A DNA stretch of 64,000 nt from Laccaria trichodermophora (GCA_018417955.1 JACTVC010000003.1:2790001-2854000), one strand, 5' to 3'. Shown: positions 11,062 to 22,930, counted from the first letter of the stretch. The notes: a model not told the origin generated them from the sequence alone. Translations and numbers: made by a program.

Positions 11062-12389
11062 TTCATGACGCAGCTGGTAGTTTTTTGGACAATACTTCTT
11101 CATAGAGACTTTACATACATGTGAAGGTAACATCTACTGTATCTTTTTACCTTGATGCTCTTATCCCTTGAGGATGGGTGGACGCGGCTGGAACTTCAAC
11201 CATTGTTTACATTTGTGTACCTAAGCCATCGTTCAAGTTTGCAGAGAGAAAGTCATGCCGTCGTATTCACCAGAACAGTGCAAAAGATAGAAATTATAGT
11301 ACAAGGATGAAAGAAAAGTGATTTCTCTTGCCATATATATCATTGTGATGAGGGAATAGCAGACTCACGGCGGCCCAAAGGTATCAAAGTCAGACTACAT
11401 TATTGTTTACTATTGTGTACCAAGGGCATCAAAAGGGCCAAGGTCATCCAAAACAGGTTTGTTGCATCCAGCTATCATGGTTGCAATCGACGGAGGGAAA
11501 CTATTCGGAAGTGTCAGAACATTATTAAAGATATATTAGGTGAAGTTTCAGAGGCTGTTTCTAGGAAAGACAAAGCTCTAGAGCAGAAATATCTCCTCAG
11601 AATTAAATCTGTGCAATGTTGACTATATTTAGCCATCAAGAAGCAAGATCTATATCATATCCTGACACAGGCATTATAAACCGGAATAAATAATTTACTG
11701 CAAAGACCCATGCCTACAGCCAGTGCATGGATACACTCTCCCAGCAATGGACTTAGGTGGGTAGGTCCAGTCAATATAGTATATGGCTACAGCCAAGGGT
11801 GAAAAATCTGACGCATAAGCATCGAGAGGATGTACTGGTTTACCAAGTCCTGGTGCACAGAGAGTTGAGGCATCCTTCGACAGGCAGGAAAGGATTGTAC
11901 GAGATATCTATTCAGCGTTGTATCGACGTGACAAAGCGGACTTTAAAAATGATCATATGACGCGATCAAATGCGTGAAGGCGAAAAGCGACGGCGGACGG
12001 CGGCCAACTTTGTGCCTCCCTATTGTATTTTGGTTACTATCTTTCCAAGTACGCTGACTTGTACACCATCGTTTGTGCTTCCCTATATCTCCACCTATCA
12101 ACTCAATTTTTACGAATGCTTTCTCAAGCACCTTTGCCATCTTCACGTTTACACCTCCTTTCCTTTCAATAACCACCATCATATCATTGAAGCACTGTTT
12201 GATCTTCTGTTGACAGTCCTGGGAATAGAAGATCTAAAAAAGTGTCGCTGTCAACAATAACAGGTAAGAATCAGTGATTGTTACCCACACGTTCAACTGT
12301 TTCACTGTCTTCAAGCTCATTGTCTTCCTTCTCAGCTCCAAGATGGTCCTCTGTGTCAGATGTGGTTGCAATTTGAATTTCAACCTCAT
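11062..12389. other. Intergenic / unclassified repeat debris
   Basis: No supportable gene. Two related phrases, about CATTGTTTACATTTGTGTACC near 11201 and ATTGTTTACTATTGTGTACC near 11402, hint at a small duplication. Short open frames at 11413-11622 and 11970-12260 have no family resemblance. The right-hand boundary of the KDZ element should lie in this stretch or just after, but no terminal inverted repeat was identified. Confidence 0.4.
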
Positions 12390-14453
12390 CTATATCAACC
12401 ATTTCATCATCTTCCACTGGGGAGGGCTTGAATTCTGAGTGGACAATGCAATTCTGATTTTCTCCACATCTTCAGCTCCCAGGACATGTACCTCGATATC
12501 ACCGCCACTGTTCTTGGTGTCACCCTTGAAGTGTATGCCCTCAATTGAATAATAAGGAGGGTAGTATTGACATGAGAGCTTTGCAAAGAACTCCATGCTG
12601 GTGAGTGGTGCATTGTCCAAAGTCTTGTTGGCTTCACGAACAAGGTGCTTGCACATCAAGAAGCAACTAATCAGGTATGCAGGACAGCTGCAAGTCCAAT
12701 GGTTGATTTCAGTCAAGTACTTCCTGTGAGGTTGATTCTTCTCCTCTTCGATTTGTGCTAACCGTTCAGTGTGACCTTTCATTTTTGCAGGTAACTTTCG
12801 CCACTGAAGTTCTTTCTCAACCAAGCAGTGCTCATCACACTTACTCAGCTGCAACCACTCTGCTTTGAAATCCTCCTGCCAAGAAGTGAGTGCCTTGGCC
12901 CATCCGACACGTCTTGACCCCAAAACATATGCAAGTGTGCACTTGATTCACAGAAGAACATTGGTAATGATGGTATGTGTCACAAGGTCAAGTTGAGGCT
13001 GATTATATTCTGCTAAATCATGATGTTTTATGTTTCACCAGACTCTCGACAACCATTGTTGTTTTCAAGCAAGGGACTGTGTCATCTGCTAAGCATGCCC
13101 AAAGCCTTCATTGTTTCAGAGTATACCACCGGTTCCAGAGGTATGCCCAAACTTGAGAAAGATCATGTTGATAACACAAATCATACATGTCTTTGACAGC
13201 GCCGCAATGTATTTCAGCTAGTGTTTGGAAGTCCGGTCTCGTGACTGGAAAAAGACTGTAACCAGACCAGACCAAGACTGCAAAAGACCAGACCTGTGGT
13301 TCGGTCTTTTTATTTTTGAGATGTAAAGACCGCAAAAAAACCGGTTAACGTGAACTGGTCTTGACCGGTTTGGACCGGTATTTTGTAGCCCATTAAATAC
13401 CCTTTAAAACGCACCCAAGAACGTACGATTTGGTCAAAAAACGAGAGAGATATGAATTAAAATGTAAATTACTTTTGGGAATAATAGATGTACCAGACTT
13501 ATTTTATAGAAGCACCAATTCCTAACAGAATTTAACGTTCTTGGGCTCGTTTTAAAGCTAATAGAGATGTTAATAAATTTACCGATTCATAATCTTAAAA
13601 TATTGGCCTAAAGACCGGTCATAAACCGGTTAAAACCGATGCAGACCGAAACTGGTCTATAGACCGCAAAAAACCGCAGACTGCGGTTTTTTGCAGTCCG
13701 GTCTGGTCTTTTGACTTCTGGGGAAAAGGCAGACCGGTTGCGGTTACGGTTAATGCCCCTGGGCATCAAAAAACCGGACCGAACTGGACTTCCAAACACT
13801 AATTTCAGCTGCAGTAAATATTGTGTGGTCCTCATCATTGAATGGGATTTTGGGGTGTTGATGAAGGTGAGTTTGGAATTTTTGAACAATGATTCCCTGT
13901 AATTCCTTGGGGAAAAAAAATGGTAAGGAAGCCTTGGTGTATTTCAGGGGGTTTGGCCACACAGGAACCCATGTATTGCCTGAAATGAGAACAGAAACTG
14001 GAGGGCAACAAGTTGGTGGGGGTGGGTCTTCCTCCTCTTCCTTGTCTTCTTGATCACATTCATTTTCTTCATTTTTAGGATCTTTGATGTCATTGTGATG
14101 GACACCATCCTCCACCCAACCTGACATTACACCTGGTGCCCAAGTCGGATCAATGAGATCAAAAATTGCATGAGCTGTATGCAGGTCATACTTTGCTGGA
14201 GGCTTATCTTCTGCTAATTGTTCTTGAAGGTATTTTATTGCATGCCAATAGCATAATTGGTGCTTAGCTAATGGCATGGCTTTTTGGACAGCAGAAATCT
14301 CATCTGTGTCTTTATCCATCAATGCAAAGTTAATATTTGGGCACTGTTTTGTGACATATCCCAGAAATGCTTCAAGCATCTGTTCCTTGGCACCCACAGT
14401 CACCATACCATCTGTTGAAGTGGTGAAGGCAAATGTAATGGATGCCCAGGACT
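12390..14453 (-). pseudogene. MULE (Mutator-like) transposase, decayed and interrupted
   Basis: Reading leftward, the MULE catalytic region is seen first (FALMDKDTDEISAVQ, then AKHQLCYWHAIKYL), followed by an insertion at 13219-13801. The frame then resumes (CYQHDLSQVWAYLWNRWY) into a W.LWACL...TVPCLKTTMVVES region. It finishes with a SWIM zinc finger (WTCSCPAYLISCFLMCKHL, CxCxnCxH) at about 12640-12710. Family members in mushrooms have this order. Several stops and frame changes occur between about 12920 and 13110, and the N-terminal part is missing at an in-frame stop at about 14453. It is therefore non-functional. It is flanked by the gag-bearing LTR element on its N-terminal side. Confidence 0.85.
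13219..13801. mobile_element. hAT-type MITE, 583 bp, inserted in MULE pseudogene
   Basis: The ends are inverted copies of TAGTGTTTGGAAGTCC (right end GACTTCCAAACACTA). The element is flanked by an exact 8-bp direct repeat ATTTCAGC (13211-13218 and 13802-13809). Eight-base duplications and a TAGnG start are hallmarks of the hAT superfamily. The interior has no transposase and is filled with short alternating phrases such as GACCGG, CCGGTC and GACCGC, which look like subterminal transposase-binding repeats. Removing the element and one repeat restores the MULE reading frame, so the insertion came after the MULE was in place. Non-autonomous. Confidence 0.93.
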
Positions 14454-14961
14454 AGGCAAGTCTACAAGTGATTTCCACCTTATGCGGTTGACGTTCAGGC
14501 CCTTCCCCTCCTCATTCATGACCTATCATGTTACAAGGACTTACATTCATGCTTATTACTTATGTTACCTTTGTTTACATCAGTCACGATTCAACTCATG
14601 ACATATACTCTGTAGTCACATATGTAGTGACATCTTTTTCTATTCTTCAATTCACCACTGCACATACCCTTTGCTCTGAAGTACATCATACTGCACTTTG
14701 CCCTAAGAGTATAAGTAAGTGACTTGAGTTTGGAGGGTCACTGAATACTCTGTTATAGGTATTCAGAGATATTCAGCTCACTCTACAGTGTTCACAACTC
14801 TTTTGAGGATTTCCTGGAAGAGAGCAGAGACCATGCAACAGATATCCAAAGCATCAACAGTCTCTGCTAAGTGAACAAAGCTTAGGACCAAGTCTGGAAA
14901 TCAGTCTACACACCTCAATAACAGGAGTTACACTTATGTTCACCAGCTCACTGTTGTTGCC
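14454..14961. other. Leader region before the gag relic
   Basis: About 500 bp between the truncated MULE and the first gag codons. If the gypsy-type element has a 5' LTR it should be here, but the sequence does not visibly match the putative 3' LTR at 21871-22393. No gene is seen. Confidence 0.35.
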
Positions 14962-16734
14962 TTGACAACCCCACTACAGCTAGCCCACAGCTCACCTGTT
15001 ACAAAGGTGAACACTGTGGGATATGATGACAACCTGGCTGATGCCAATTTGCATCTTAGCAGCACCGAGGTGACCATCCCCAATGCTCCGTTTGTAAATA
15101 AATGCAGACACACTATCCCTGTCAACAATTCAACTTCTAACCCTATAGAAGCATCAGTGAATCGAACATCGACACCTTCACAACTGTCTTATTCGTTTCC
15201 CCAGTCTTCAAGACTACCCCCAGCAAAACCCAAATCACAGACCGATTCAAACTTTGAATCTGAACCAGATAATACCAATATGGACAATGGTCAGAAAAGC
15301 AAAGCAACCATTCCCTATGGTAAGATCCAACCAACAATCAAAACAGAAATAAAACAAGAGCAACTACCCTGCTGGGACAGCGATCCTAATACAGCCATTA
15401 AATACTTCTTAAGAATTCAGCAGTTGGCTGCTCTAGAAGGAGATCTACCAGAGGCTCTTGGATATTGGCTATGGATGAATTTAGAAGACGGATCAGACAT
15501 AAAAGATTGGTTTACTACTCTCACCTTCAAAGAGCAAGCACATATGAGATCTCACTACATAAATTACCTCCGAGGCATAAAGGACGGGTATCTGGGTGAG
15601 GCCTGGCAATTCAAGATCAATAGAGTATACAAGAGTCAATATTTCTGACAAGCTGGTCATGAGAAGGAATTGCTGAAAGCTTTTATCATCTGTTGAATCA
15701 TGTATACTTGCATGCTGACTTCTGCTCAACCTGGTGGAAAACTGGAGATGAGTTTGATCATGCAGAAGGTGCCCTTATCCTGGAAGACCATACTTGTTAT
15801 GGGAAGTATCACATTGACCAAAGCCTTATATACAAAGGTAGTTGACTATGAGGACGATCTATTGGATGCCTGGAGAAGAAAAACAGCCAACTCAGCAGTG
15901 ATTACAGTGGAAAACATAATACCAATGTTAAGGTGACTAGGATGGGAACAACCAAAACCATCAACAAATCGATTCAACCAAGAAAAGCCAGCAAACTGAT
16001 TCAATCAGGAGAGACTGCCCACAGATCGGCAAGTACTGCTGAATACAATGGAAGAAGACAGAAATGTTGCATCTGCAGAGAATACAACTAGTGAGTCCAC
16101 AGAACATACAGCCAATGAGTCACCAGGAGAGACTCACAACAATATATTATGTGAAGTTTACCATGTTATGCAAAAACAACAATGGGCTCCCCCTCCTGGT
16201 GGTTACATGTTTGTGCATAATGATCATGTTACAACTAAAATGGGTAAACTACCTCCCTCCCCATGTAAATCCTGCAGCAGTGATAACCACTGGGACAAAG
16301 AGTGTCCAGACTGGCAAATGTATAAAGCACATGTAGCTTTCTCGTCAAAGAGTGGTTATTCTACCAAAAAGGATGTGGATGAAATGGACAGAATGTACCA
16401 AACAGCTTTCAGCATCCTGCTCTCACAGTGCTAGCATCGTCGCAAATTGATTTTGGAAAAGTGGAGTTGGATTTTGATATGGCAGTCCTTCTTGACGAAA
16501 TTGACACTCCTAGTGTAGATAGTGTAGAAGTAGTTGAGAAAGGGCATAAGACTGGGGAAGGTCACAAAACGACTATGGAAGAGGAAGAGGACATAGACAT
16601 TTTGCAAGCACACCAGAAACTGAAATCACAGAAACATTTGCTATACCACATTGAAGATGAGCAGGAGGAGAGACCGAGTCAGATGAAACATCCCACCAAA
16701 TTGCCAAAACAGGGTGTGGACGCGGAACAGTGGG

Positions 16735-17053
16735 TGTGAAGCGTTCACTCTGAACTTCTCGCATAGCTGAAGCCAAGAGGGAAGGAGGAGGCAAGAATGG
16801 GTGGATCTGGGATCAACACCCATGAGTGAGCAATGAGCAGTTACAAGATACTCAGCTGGCCCAACATGATTATGCATACTGTAGGAAGTACAGTTATACA
16901 AAGCACTACATGTAGTGCAAGAGGATGGCAAGACTGCTGACAAGGTGGTGGTTCAAGACAAAAGATCAATATATTATGTAAGATATCCAAATCTAGCTAT
17001 AAACCACTGTTTGACTATGGCCTCTGGGCATTCCCTTCCAATCCTATATCACA
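16735..17053 (-). repeat. LTR of nested element (left copy)
   Basis: 319 bp with TGTGA...TCACA ends, essentially identical to the copy at 20294-20612. The one difference seen is CTATAAACCACTG here versus CTATATACCACTG there. It is preceded by target duplication GTGGG. Confidence 0.95.
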
Positions 17054-17289
17054 AAGCCCCCCAATGTCCAGAGGGCATGTAAGGAAAACAATGGTGGGGA
17101 AGAATAATAGAATAGAAATCCTCTTGCCCCCCAGAGTGAATATCAGGATAAAATGAGACCAAAAGGTAGCAAAGCAAAGAAGATGAATAAAAGAAAGAAA
17201 AAATTTGGCCCCAAATAATTTGCTATCTGGAAAGCTGGTCACTGTAAGCTCCCAGCTTAACCCAGAAATACCCATATGATCCTCCCATT

Positions 17290-17600
17290 CTCTCTTCAGT
17301 GATGTATAACCATGAGTACTGGGAAACCATGCAAGTGGATGGCTTCCAGGTCATCCATCCCAACTCCATTGCCTTTCCCCATCAAGATGGTGTAGCATGC
17401 TTCCATCATACTTGTGGTCTGGGTATAAGACATGTATAGTGTGATAGAGGCTTGCGCCTCTCCACTCAGATTGTTGATCCCAACTCAACTCCCTCTACCC
17501 ATCAAGATGATGTAGCTTGCTTCCATTGTGGTGTGTCGTCTGGACGTGGGGAGTGTGTAATGGGATAGAGGCTTGCACCTCTCCTCCCATCTTCCACCTA
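17290..17600. repeat. Imperfect duplicated segment inside nested LTR element
   Basis: A phrase of about 120 bp including CATCAAGATGGTGTAGC, GCTTCCATC and GATAGAGGCTTGCGCCTC occurs near 17386-17463 and again, diverged, near 17502-17583. Each carries a small hairpin-like GAGGC..GCCTC. Non-coding. Confidence 0.6.
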
Positions 17601-17851
17601 TACTCCCCTACAGCCCCCCACTTTTCCAGTGTGCGAATCTCAAGGATCAAGCCAGGGAGGATAGAGGCGAAGAGATCGTGCAGTGGAAAATTACAAGCCA
17701 TGATCCTAAGTTGGTGTCCGAGTGGGTAAAGGTGGTGCCATGTTGGGTAGGAATGATAAGAGGTCAAAGGAAAGGAGGGGAAAAAAATGTTGTCATAAAT
17801 TTTGCCCCCCAGAGTGGACACAGGCCATGCAACACACAAGCAGCAATCTGT

Positions 17852-18237
17852 AAGGTTACCATGATTGAAGAAGAGTCCGCTGCATAATGTGCAAGCAGCA
17901 ACTCCTCAACACTGATCTGCCGCAAAACATGCGAGCTGCAATCAGGAGCCAGAAGGTTACCATGATTGAAGAAGAGTCCACCACATAATGTGCGAGCAGC
18001 AACTCCTCAACACTGATCCGCCGCGTAACACGTGAGCAGCAATCAGTACTTCTGAGGGACTCAGAAGGTTACCATGATTGAAGAAGAGTCCGCCGCGTAA
18101 TGCGCGAGCTGCAACTCCTCCACAGTGATCCGCCGCGAAACGCGCGAGCCGCAATCAGCCTTCTGATGGAGCCAGAAGGTTACCATGACTGAAGAAGAGT
18201 CTGCCGCGTAATGTGCAAGCAGCAACTCTCAACCAGT
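17852..18237. repeat. Tandem repeat, four copies of about 101-112 bp
   Basis: Each copy opens with AAGGTTACCATGATTGAAG (17852, 17953, 18064, 18176) and carries GAGTCCGCCGC and GCGAGCAGCAACTC phrases. The copies differ at scattered CG/TG sites, as expected from methylation-driven C-to-T change. It lies inside the nested LTR element. Confidence 0.85.
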
Positions 18238-18566
18238 TGAGGTGTCTCCCCTGCCCATAAGAGTCCTCCAATCAAGTCTTAACACCCCAAATAGAGGGGA
18301 GATCCTGAGGTAGCCAAAAATGTGTTTGAGCATAGCGTAGTGATTTCTGGCCCGTTCCTGGAGATCAAATACCCGTTCGAAAGCCACGAACGACACCTTT
18401 CCAACGGTATAATTCGCGTATCGTGACGAGCCGTGGAAGTCGAGATAGAGAGGTGATACCCAGAAACTGCAGTTCTGGAGTAAATGCATACTGCAGACCA
18501 GGCTGTCGTCCGTTATCGACGTAAATAGGTGCGTCGGAAAGGTACGAATCCAACGTTTAAAACGAG

Positions 18567-19733
18567 CTATAGAACGTCTGATGCGAGCAGGTTATAACAA
18601 TAGGAATGGGGAGATGGTTGTTGAAGAGATGGCACTGTAACACAAGGACCGCTCGTCCGTTTGGCGCGTATAAGAGCTTCCCAGAAGCGCATTGATCGTG
18701 GCTTTAACACAAACCAAAGGACATAAGGAACGACGAGGATCTCGTCGAGAACGGACGAAATATGTTCATTTTGGCCATGCCAGGCTGAACTAGGCGAAGC
18801 GCAGCCAATATGTGACCGTTTGGCGAGTTCATGGGGTCTAAAGAAAGGTATGAACGAGAGCTTCCCAGCGCAAAAGAGATGAGAGCAATCGGGGTGTTGG
18901 TTGGCGAGATATGACATGAACAAGTCACATGCAAATGGTTGTTGGAGGGATGGTGCTGTGACACGAGAACCGCTCGTCCGTTTGACACGTATGAGGGCTT
19001 CCCAGAAGCGCATTGACCGTGGCGTTAAAACGAACCAAAGAACGAAAGGGACGACGAAGATCTCGCCAAGAATGGATGAAACATGCTCATCTTGGTCATA
19101 CCAGGCTGAACTAGGCGAAGCACCGCCAATAGGTGACCGTTTGGCGAGTTCAGGGAATCCACAGAAAGGTGTGAATGAGGGCCTTCCAACGCAAAAAGGA
19201 TGAGCGCAATCAGGGCATCGGTTGGCGAGATATGACATGAACAAGTCACATGTAAGTGGTTGTTGGAGGGATGGTGCTGTAACACAGGAACCGCTCGTCC
19301 GTTTGACGCGTATGAGGGCTTCCCAGAAGCGCATTGACCGTGGCTTCAAAACGAGCCAAAGAACAAAAGGAACGACGAGGATCTCGCCGAGAACGGACGA
19401 GATATGTTCATTTTGGTCATACCAGGCTGAAGTAGGTGAAGCGCAGCCAATACGCGACCGTTTGGCAAGTTCAGGGGGGTCCAAAGAAAGGTATGAACGA
19501 GGGCCTCCCAGCGCAAAAGAGACGAGAGCAATCGGGGCATCGGTTGGCAAGATATGAGGTGAATAAGTCCCATGTTGATGTCCCATCAACCCCATCCAAC
19601 CCAAAACCACTCCAAACCCTTCTAACCATTCAGAAACCAAGAAGAGCCATTCCAGGGAGCTCATAGAGAAGTAAGGAGGATGAGAATACTCATTCCTCAA
19701 GCAGGAAAACAGCAAAGATTGGGAGAGAAGCAT
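18567..19733 (-). repeat. Tandem repeat of about 321 bp x3 that keeps a 388-codon frame open
   Basis: Three copies with 321-bp period (the landmark GCTCGTCCGT occurs at 18651, 18972 and 19293). Because 321 is divisible by three, the leftward strand has one open frame of 388 codons in which blocks such as ELAKRSRIGCASPTSAWYDQ and ALIRVKRTSG recur three times. This strand is also the probable sense strand of the element. No domain is recognised. The openness may be a consequence of repetition rather than coding selection. Confidence 0.7.
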
Positions 19734-20293
19734 AGTAGGGCATAGTACATAATTTCCAGAGCAGTAGACTGAACTGGAGGGATGTCAATGAACATCTGGC
19801 TGTTCTTGAGAGGCCTAGATGCTAAAAGACAAGGGAGATGGTTGAGGAACAGGTGGAGTCTGAGAGACAGTGAAGCAGCGCAAAGCAGCAGGCAACACTG
19901 GTTGTGGGCAACCTCCTCACCAAGTCAATGGTCGTGTAGTCATGGAATCCAGACATAGGTGAGTAGGAACTCTCCTCACAGTAGACTTCAGGCCACGTAG
20001 TCACGAAATCCCAAAGCCCAGCTGCTCAGAGTCAGCGCAGCACCCCAATCGAACAAACCTCAACCAGCTGTGCAAGCACAAGCTAAAGTCAATGGTTCAT
20101 CCAACTGAAGGATGGATGAGCCCTTTCACATGAAGTAATAAGCCCGCCGCGAAGTGCGCGAGCTGCAGCTACCATCCATGCTAAGGTTCCTCCTGTGATG
20201 AGCTGGCGCATTCCCACAACTCTCCAGCTCTCCCTCTACCAAGAAATGCAGACTTCAACCATGCTTTGGTGAAGTCCACAGTGCCCCCACCAT

Positions 20294-20612
20294 TGTGAAG
20301 CGTTCACTCTGAACTTCTCGCATAGCTGAAGCCAAGAGGGAAGGAGGAGGCAAGAATGGGTGGATCTGGGATCAACACCCATGAGTGAGCAATGAGCAGT
20401 TACAAGATACTCAGCTGGCCCAACATGATTATGCATACTGTAGGAAGTACAGTTATACAAAGCACTACATGTAGTGCAAGAGGATGGCAAGACTGCTGAC
20501 AAGGTGGTGGTTCAAGACAAAAGATCAATATATTATGTAAGATATCCAAATCTAGCTATATACCACTGTTTGACTATGGCCTCTGGGCATTCCCTTCCAA
20601 TCCTATATCACA
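20294..20612 (-). repeat. LTR of nested element (right copy)
   Basis: 319-bp copy matching 16735-17053 with one difference noticed. It is followed by target duplication GTGGG, after which the interrupted gag frame resumes. Confidence 0.95.
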
Positions 20613-21870
20613 GTGGGAAGATGACTTTTTGGAAAACAACAAGGATGGCAATTATGCACCATTGGCAGAGTTTCATAAGAGCACATTCATCTCGGAACAA
20701 TGACTAAAGATGGAGTTTAACAAGTTCAAATCAAGTGACCTCACCACTGAGCAAGTTACAATGTTTCTACCTCCACCAAAGGAACTCAAACCAATCCGGA
20801 TGTTGAAGAAATGATTTTATCCTGCAGGGGAGTCATCAGTTGGAGTATCTGTACTCTCAGTCAAAGGGAGGGTCAGCAGTGAGAGCAATAACATTATGGA
20901 CCTCAGGCTGGATTCTTGCACAGATGTAACATTGATCTCTGCTGAATACTACAACAGTCTGAAGTCAGTGCCTCCAATTTAACAAGGCAAGAGGATGAGA
21001 TTGTGGCAACTTACTGACAAAGACTCAACATTGAGAGGATTCGTCCGAATCCCAGTCTTCATGATGATGGATGATGGTGTTATCCTTGAGTCGGAAGCGG
21101 AGGCCTATGTAGTGCCAGGAATGACTGTACCCATTCTATTGGGCGAAGACTTTCAGCTGACTTACGAAATCGGCATCATGTGTAATGTGGAAGAAGGCCC
21201 CTGGATTAGATTCAATAAATCTGAGTATGAGGTTCCAGCACAACATGTGGAAAGGATGAAAGACTTTGGTCATCTCTGTCAGAGCACACACTCAATAGGG
21301 CACTTCATAAGGAGTAAGCTTCATAGACGGAACAAGAATAAACAACACTGACTTAAAGTGAAATTCAGCAAAGAAGAAAAGGTTGTTTGAGCAAAGGAGG
21401 ATTACAAGTTGAGGCCTCATGAATGCAAACCCATACAAGTAGAAGGACAACTAGGGGAGGATAGAGATTGGTTGGTCACCAAAACCCTACTATCAGAAGT
21501 GGACAACTTGTACTTTGCAGTCCCAAATACTTTAATATCCACTGCAAACCCCTGGATACCCATTACCAATCCTACTGATCATCCAAGATACATCAGGAAA
21601 GGGGAAGTAGTCAGCATATTGGAGGACCCAGCGAACTATTTCGACCATGTGAAGACGATGGAGGACTGGCAAACCTGCTTGAAGCATGCAGACGCTATAG
21701 CAGCAATCATACAGATACAGATAGATGTAGATCGTAAAGCCCAAGAGGAACCAATACAAGCGAAATTGGGCAATGATAATGCCAAAAGTACAGAAGAGAG
21801 CAGTCTCAAAGAACCAACGGAAGAAGAGTGTGCTACCCTGTTATGAGAGGGTTCACTTGAGGAGTGGGGG

Positions 21871-22393
21871 TGTTGTCAACGACAAGTAGTTCCTAGTGAG
21901 CATTGTACCACACAAGTAGCGGATTGGTGTGATGACCTTACCAACAGTCTTCTTCCGTAAGGTGTCTTCCTTAGAGAAGAACTTAGCTACGCGAGATTCT
22001 ACTGATGCCCTGGATAGCCACAAGTGTGGATGTCTCTGTTTCCTCAGAAAGCCATAGGAAATTGTAGTTAAATCTCTTCTGACTGTAGAAAGAGATTTAT
22101 GAGTGTATGAGGGAGTCACAAGCTCCCTAGATAATCTGCAAAGATCTGACCTTTGCCTCTTATGAGGATCTTTTCCTTTTAATGAGTCTTGCATACGATG
22201 AGTCGTGAGTACAATGCTTGAGTGATGAAGCAGTAAAAGAATTGATGTAGTAAGTAGTGAAGTTTTTCATGTAACGTTTACAGCATAACTATTGTGACTA
22301 TTGTGACTAAGCGTGACCATGTGACTCTGAGGAGATTCATTGGAGAGACGTTGAATAGGAAATAACCTACAAGGGATACTGACCCCTCACAAA
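21871..22393 (+). repeat. Putative 3' LTR of the gag-protease element
   Basis: A purine-rich tract (GAGGAGTGGGGG) directly precedes TGTTGTCAACGACAAG, as a polypurine tract precedes a 3' LTR. A matching TCACA end is seen at about 22393. It holds no gene. No second copy was recognised upstream of gag, so the boundaries rest on end motifs only. Confidence 0.4.
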
Positions 22394-22930
22394 GCCCCCC
22401 TATTTCTGATTTGATGGGGCTTGTACTCCTCTGGCAGCTCGATGTGAGCAATCCGACTCTTATGCCATTCCACTGGGAAGCCATCCAAAATCCTGGTGTG
22501 AAGACGCATTAAGGATGCTGGCGCAAGGTGATTCAACCGATCACACAGGCCTCTGTGCATGTGGCTTCAATGTCGGAAGTATTCATTCCACATTCCTGGG
22601 GTACGAAATTTGGCATTACCCTGTAAGATTTCCTTAGTGAGATCACAAAACATTTCTTCCATATGCTCACTCCACTCTCCTGTCCAGAAGAAGCAACGTC
22701 GGGAGATGGTTCAGTCATGAATTGTGCAACCAACTCTGCGCCTCCCCATTTACAACCCAGCCAAGCGATAGGCCCCCCCATGCTGATAAGAACTCTGGCA
22801 TGTGGGTGACGAATAACATCGTTGACGCGACTCATGTAGTAGGCCCTGAGGGCCCCTTGTGCGGTGACTGGTGGCTACCACTTTTATCATAAAACTAAGG
22901 CAATTGCCTGCAGAGCTGTGTGTATAAGTC
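22394..22930. other. Unclassified sequence
   Basis: No gene or known family recognised. On the left it begins with AAGCCCCCC, similar to the sequence just inside the nested LTR element at 17054, which may indicate a related element remnant. Confidence 0.35.

Larger units (their letters stand above)
16735..20612 (-). mobile_element. Recent non-autonomous LTR retrotransposon, 3.88 kb, nested
   Basis: It is bounded by two 319-bp direct repeats that start TGTGA and end TCACA. An exact 5-bp target duplication GTGGG flanks it (16730-16734 and 20613-20617). The interior lacks gag, protease, reverse transcriptase and integrase. Orientation is likely leftward. On that strand a G-run (ACATTGGGGGGCTT) sits just before the 16735-17053 repeat, as a polypurine tract would, and TGGTGGGGGCACTGTGG follows the 20294-20612 repeat where a primer-binding site belongs. 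The only difference noticed between the LTRs is at one base, so insertion is recent. It must have been moved by enzymes from another element. Confidence 0.92.
14962..21846 (+). pseudogene. Gypsy-type LTR retroelement gag-protease relic, split by a nested element
   Basis: The frame 14962-15648 encodes a gag capsid-like region (YWLWMNLEDGSDIKDWFTTL, YLRGIKDGYLGEAWQFKINR). After frame breaks it continues at 15700-15936 and 16048-16434 with the zinc knuckle CKSCSSDNHWDKEC (CX2CX4HX4C). The frame then runs at 16428-16734, is interrupted by the nested LTR element, and resumes precisely at 20613 (EQW joined to EDDFLENNKDG). It goes on to an aspartic protease region (LRLDSCTDVTLISAEYY near 20903; LWQLTDKDSTLRGFVRIPV; VVPGMTVPILLGEDFQLTYE). 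The protease motif is D-S-C instead of the usual D-S/T-G. The match to known gag-pol proteins stops at about 21846, before any reverse transcriptase, RNase H or integrase. Stops and frameshifts show decay. Confidence 0.85.

Noticed and set aside
1..12389. Terminal inverted repeats of the KDZ element
   Set aside because: No convincing matching pair could be found by eye on either side of the block.
14454..14961. 5' LTR of the gag-protease element
   Set aside because: Right position, but no visible similarity to 21871-22393.
17852..18237. CRISPR-like periodic repeats
   Set aside because: Units are ~100-112 bp, similar throughout with no unique spacers, and lie inside a fungal LTR element; a tandem array, not CRISPR.
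18901..19666. Rightward open frames over the 321-bp repeats
   Set aside because: Open only because of the 3n repeat period and antisense to the likely sense strand; no family resemblance.
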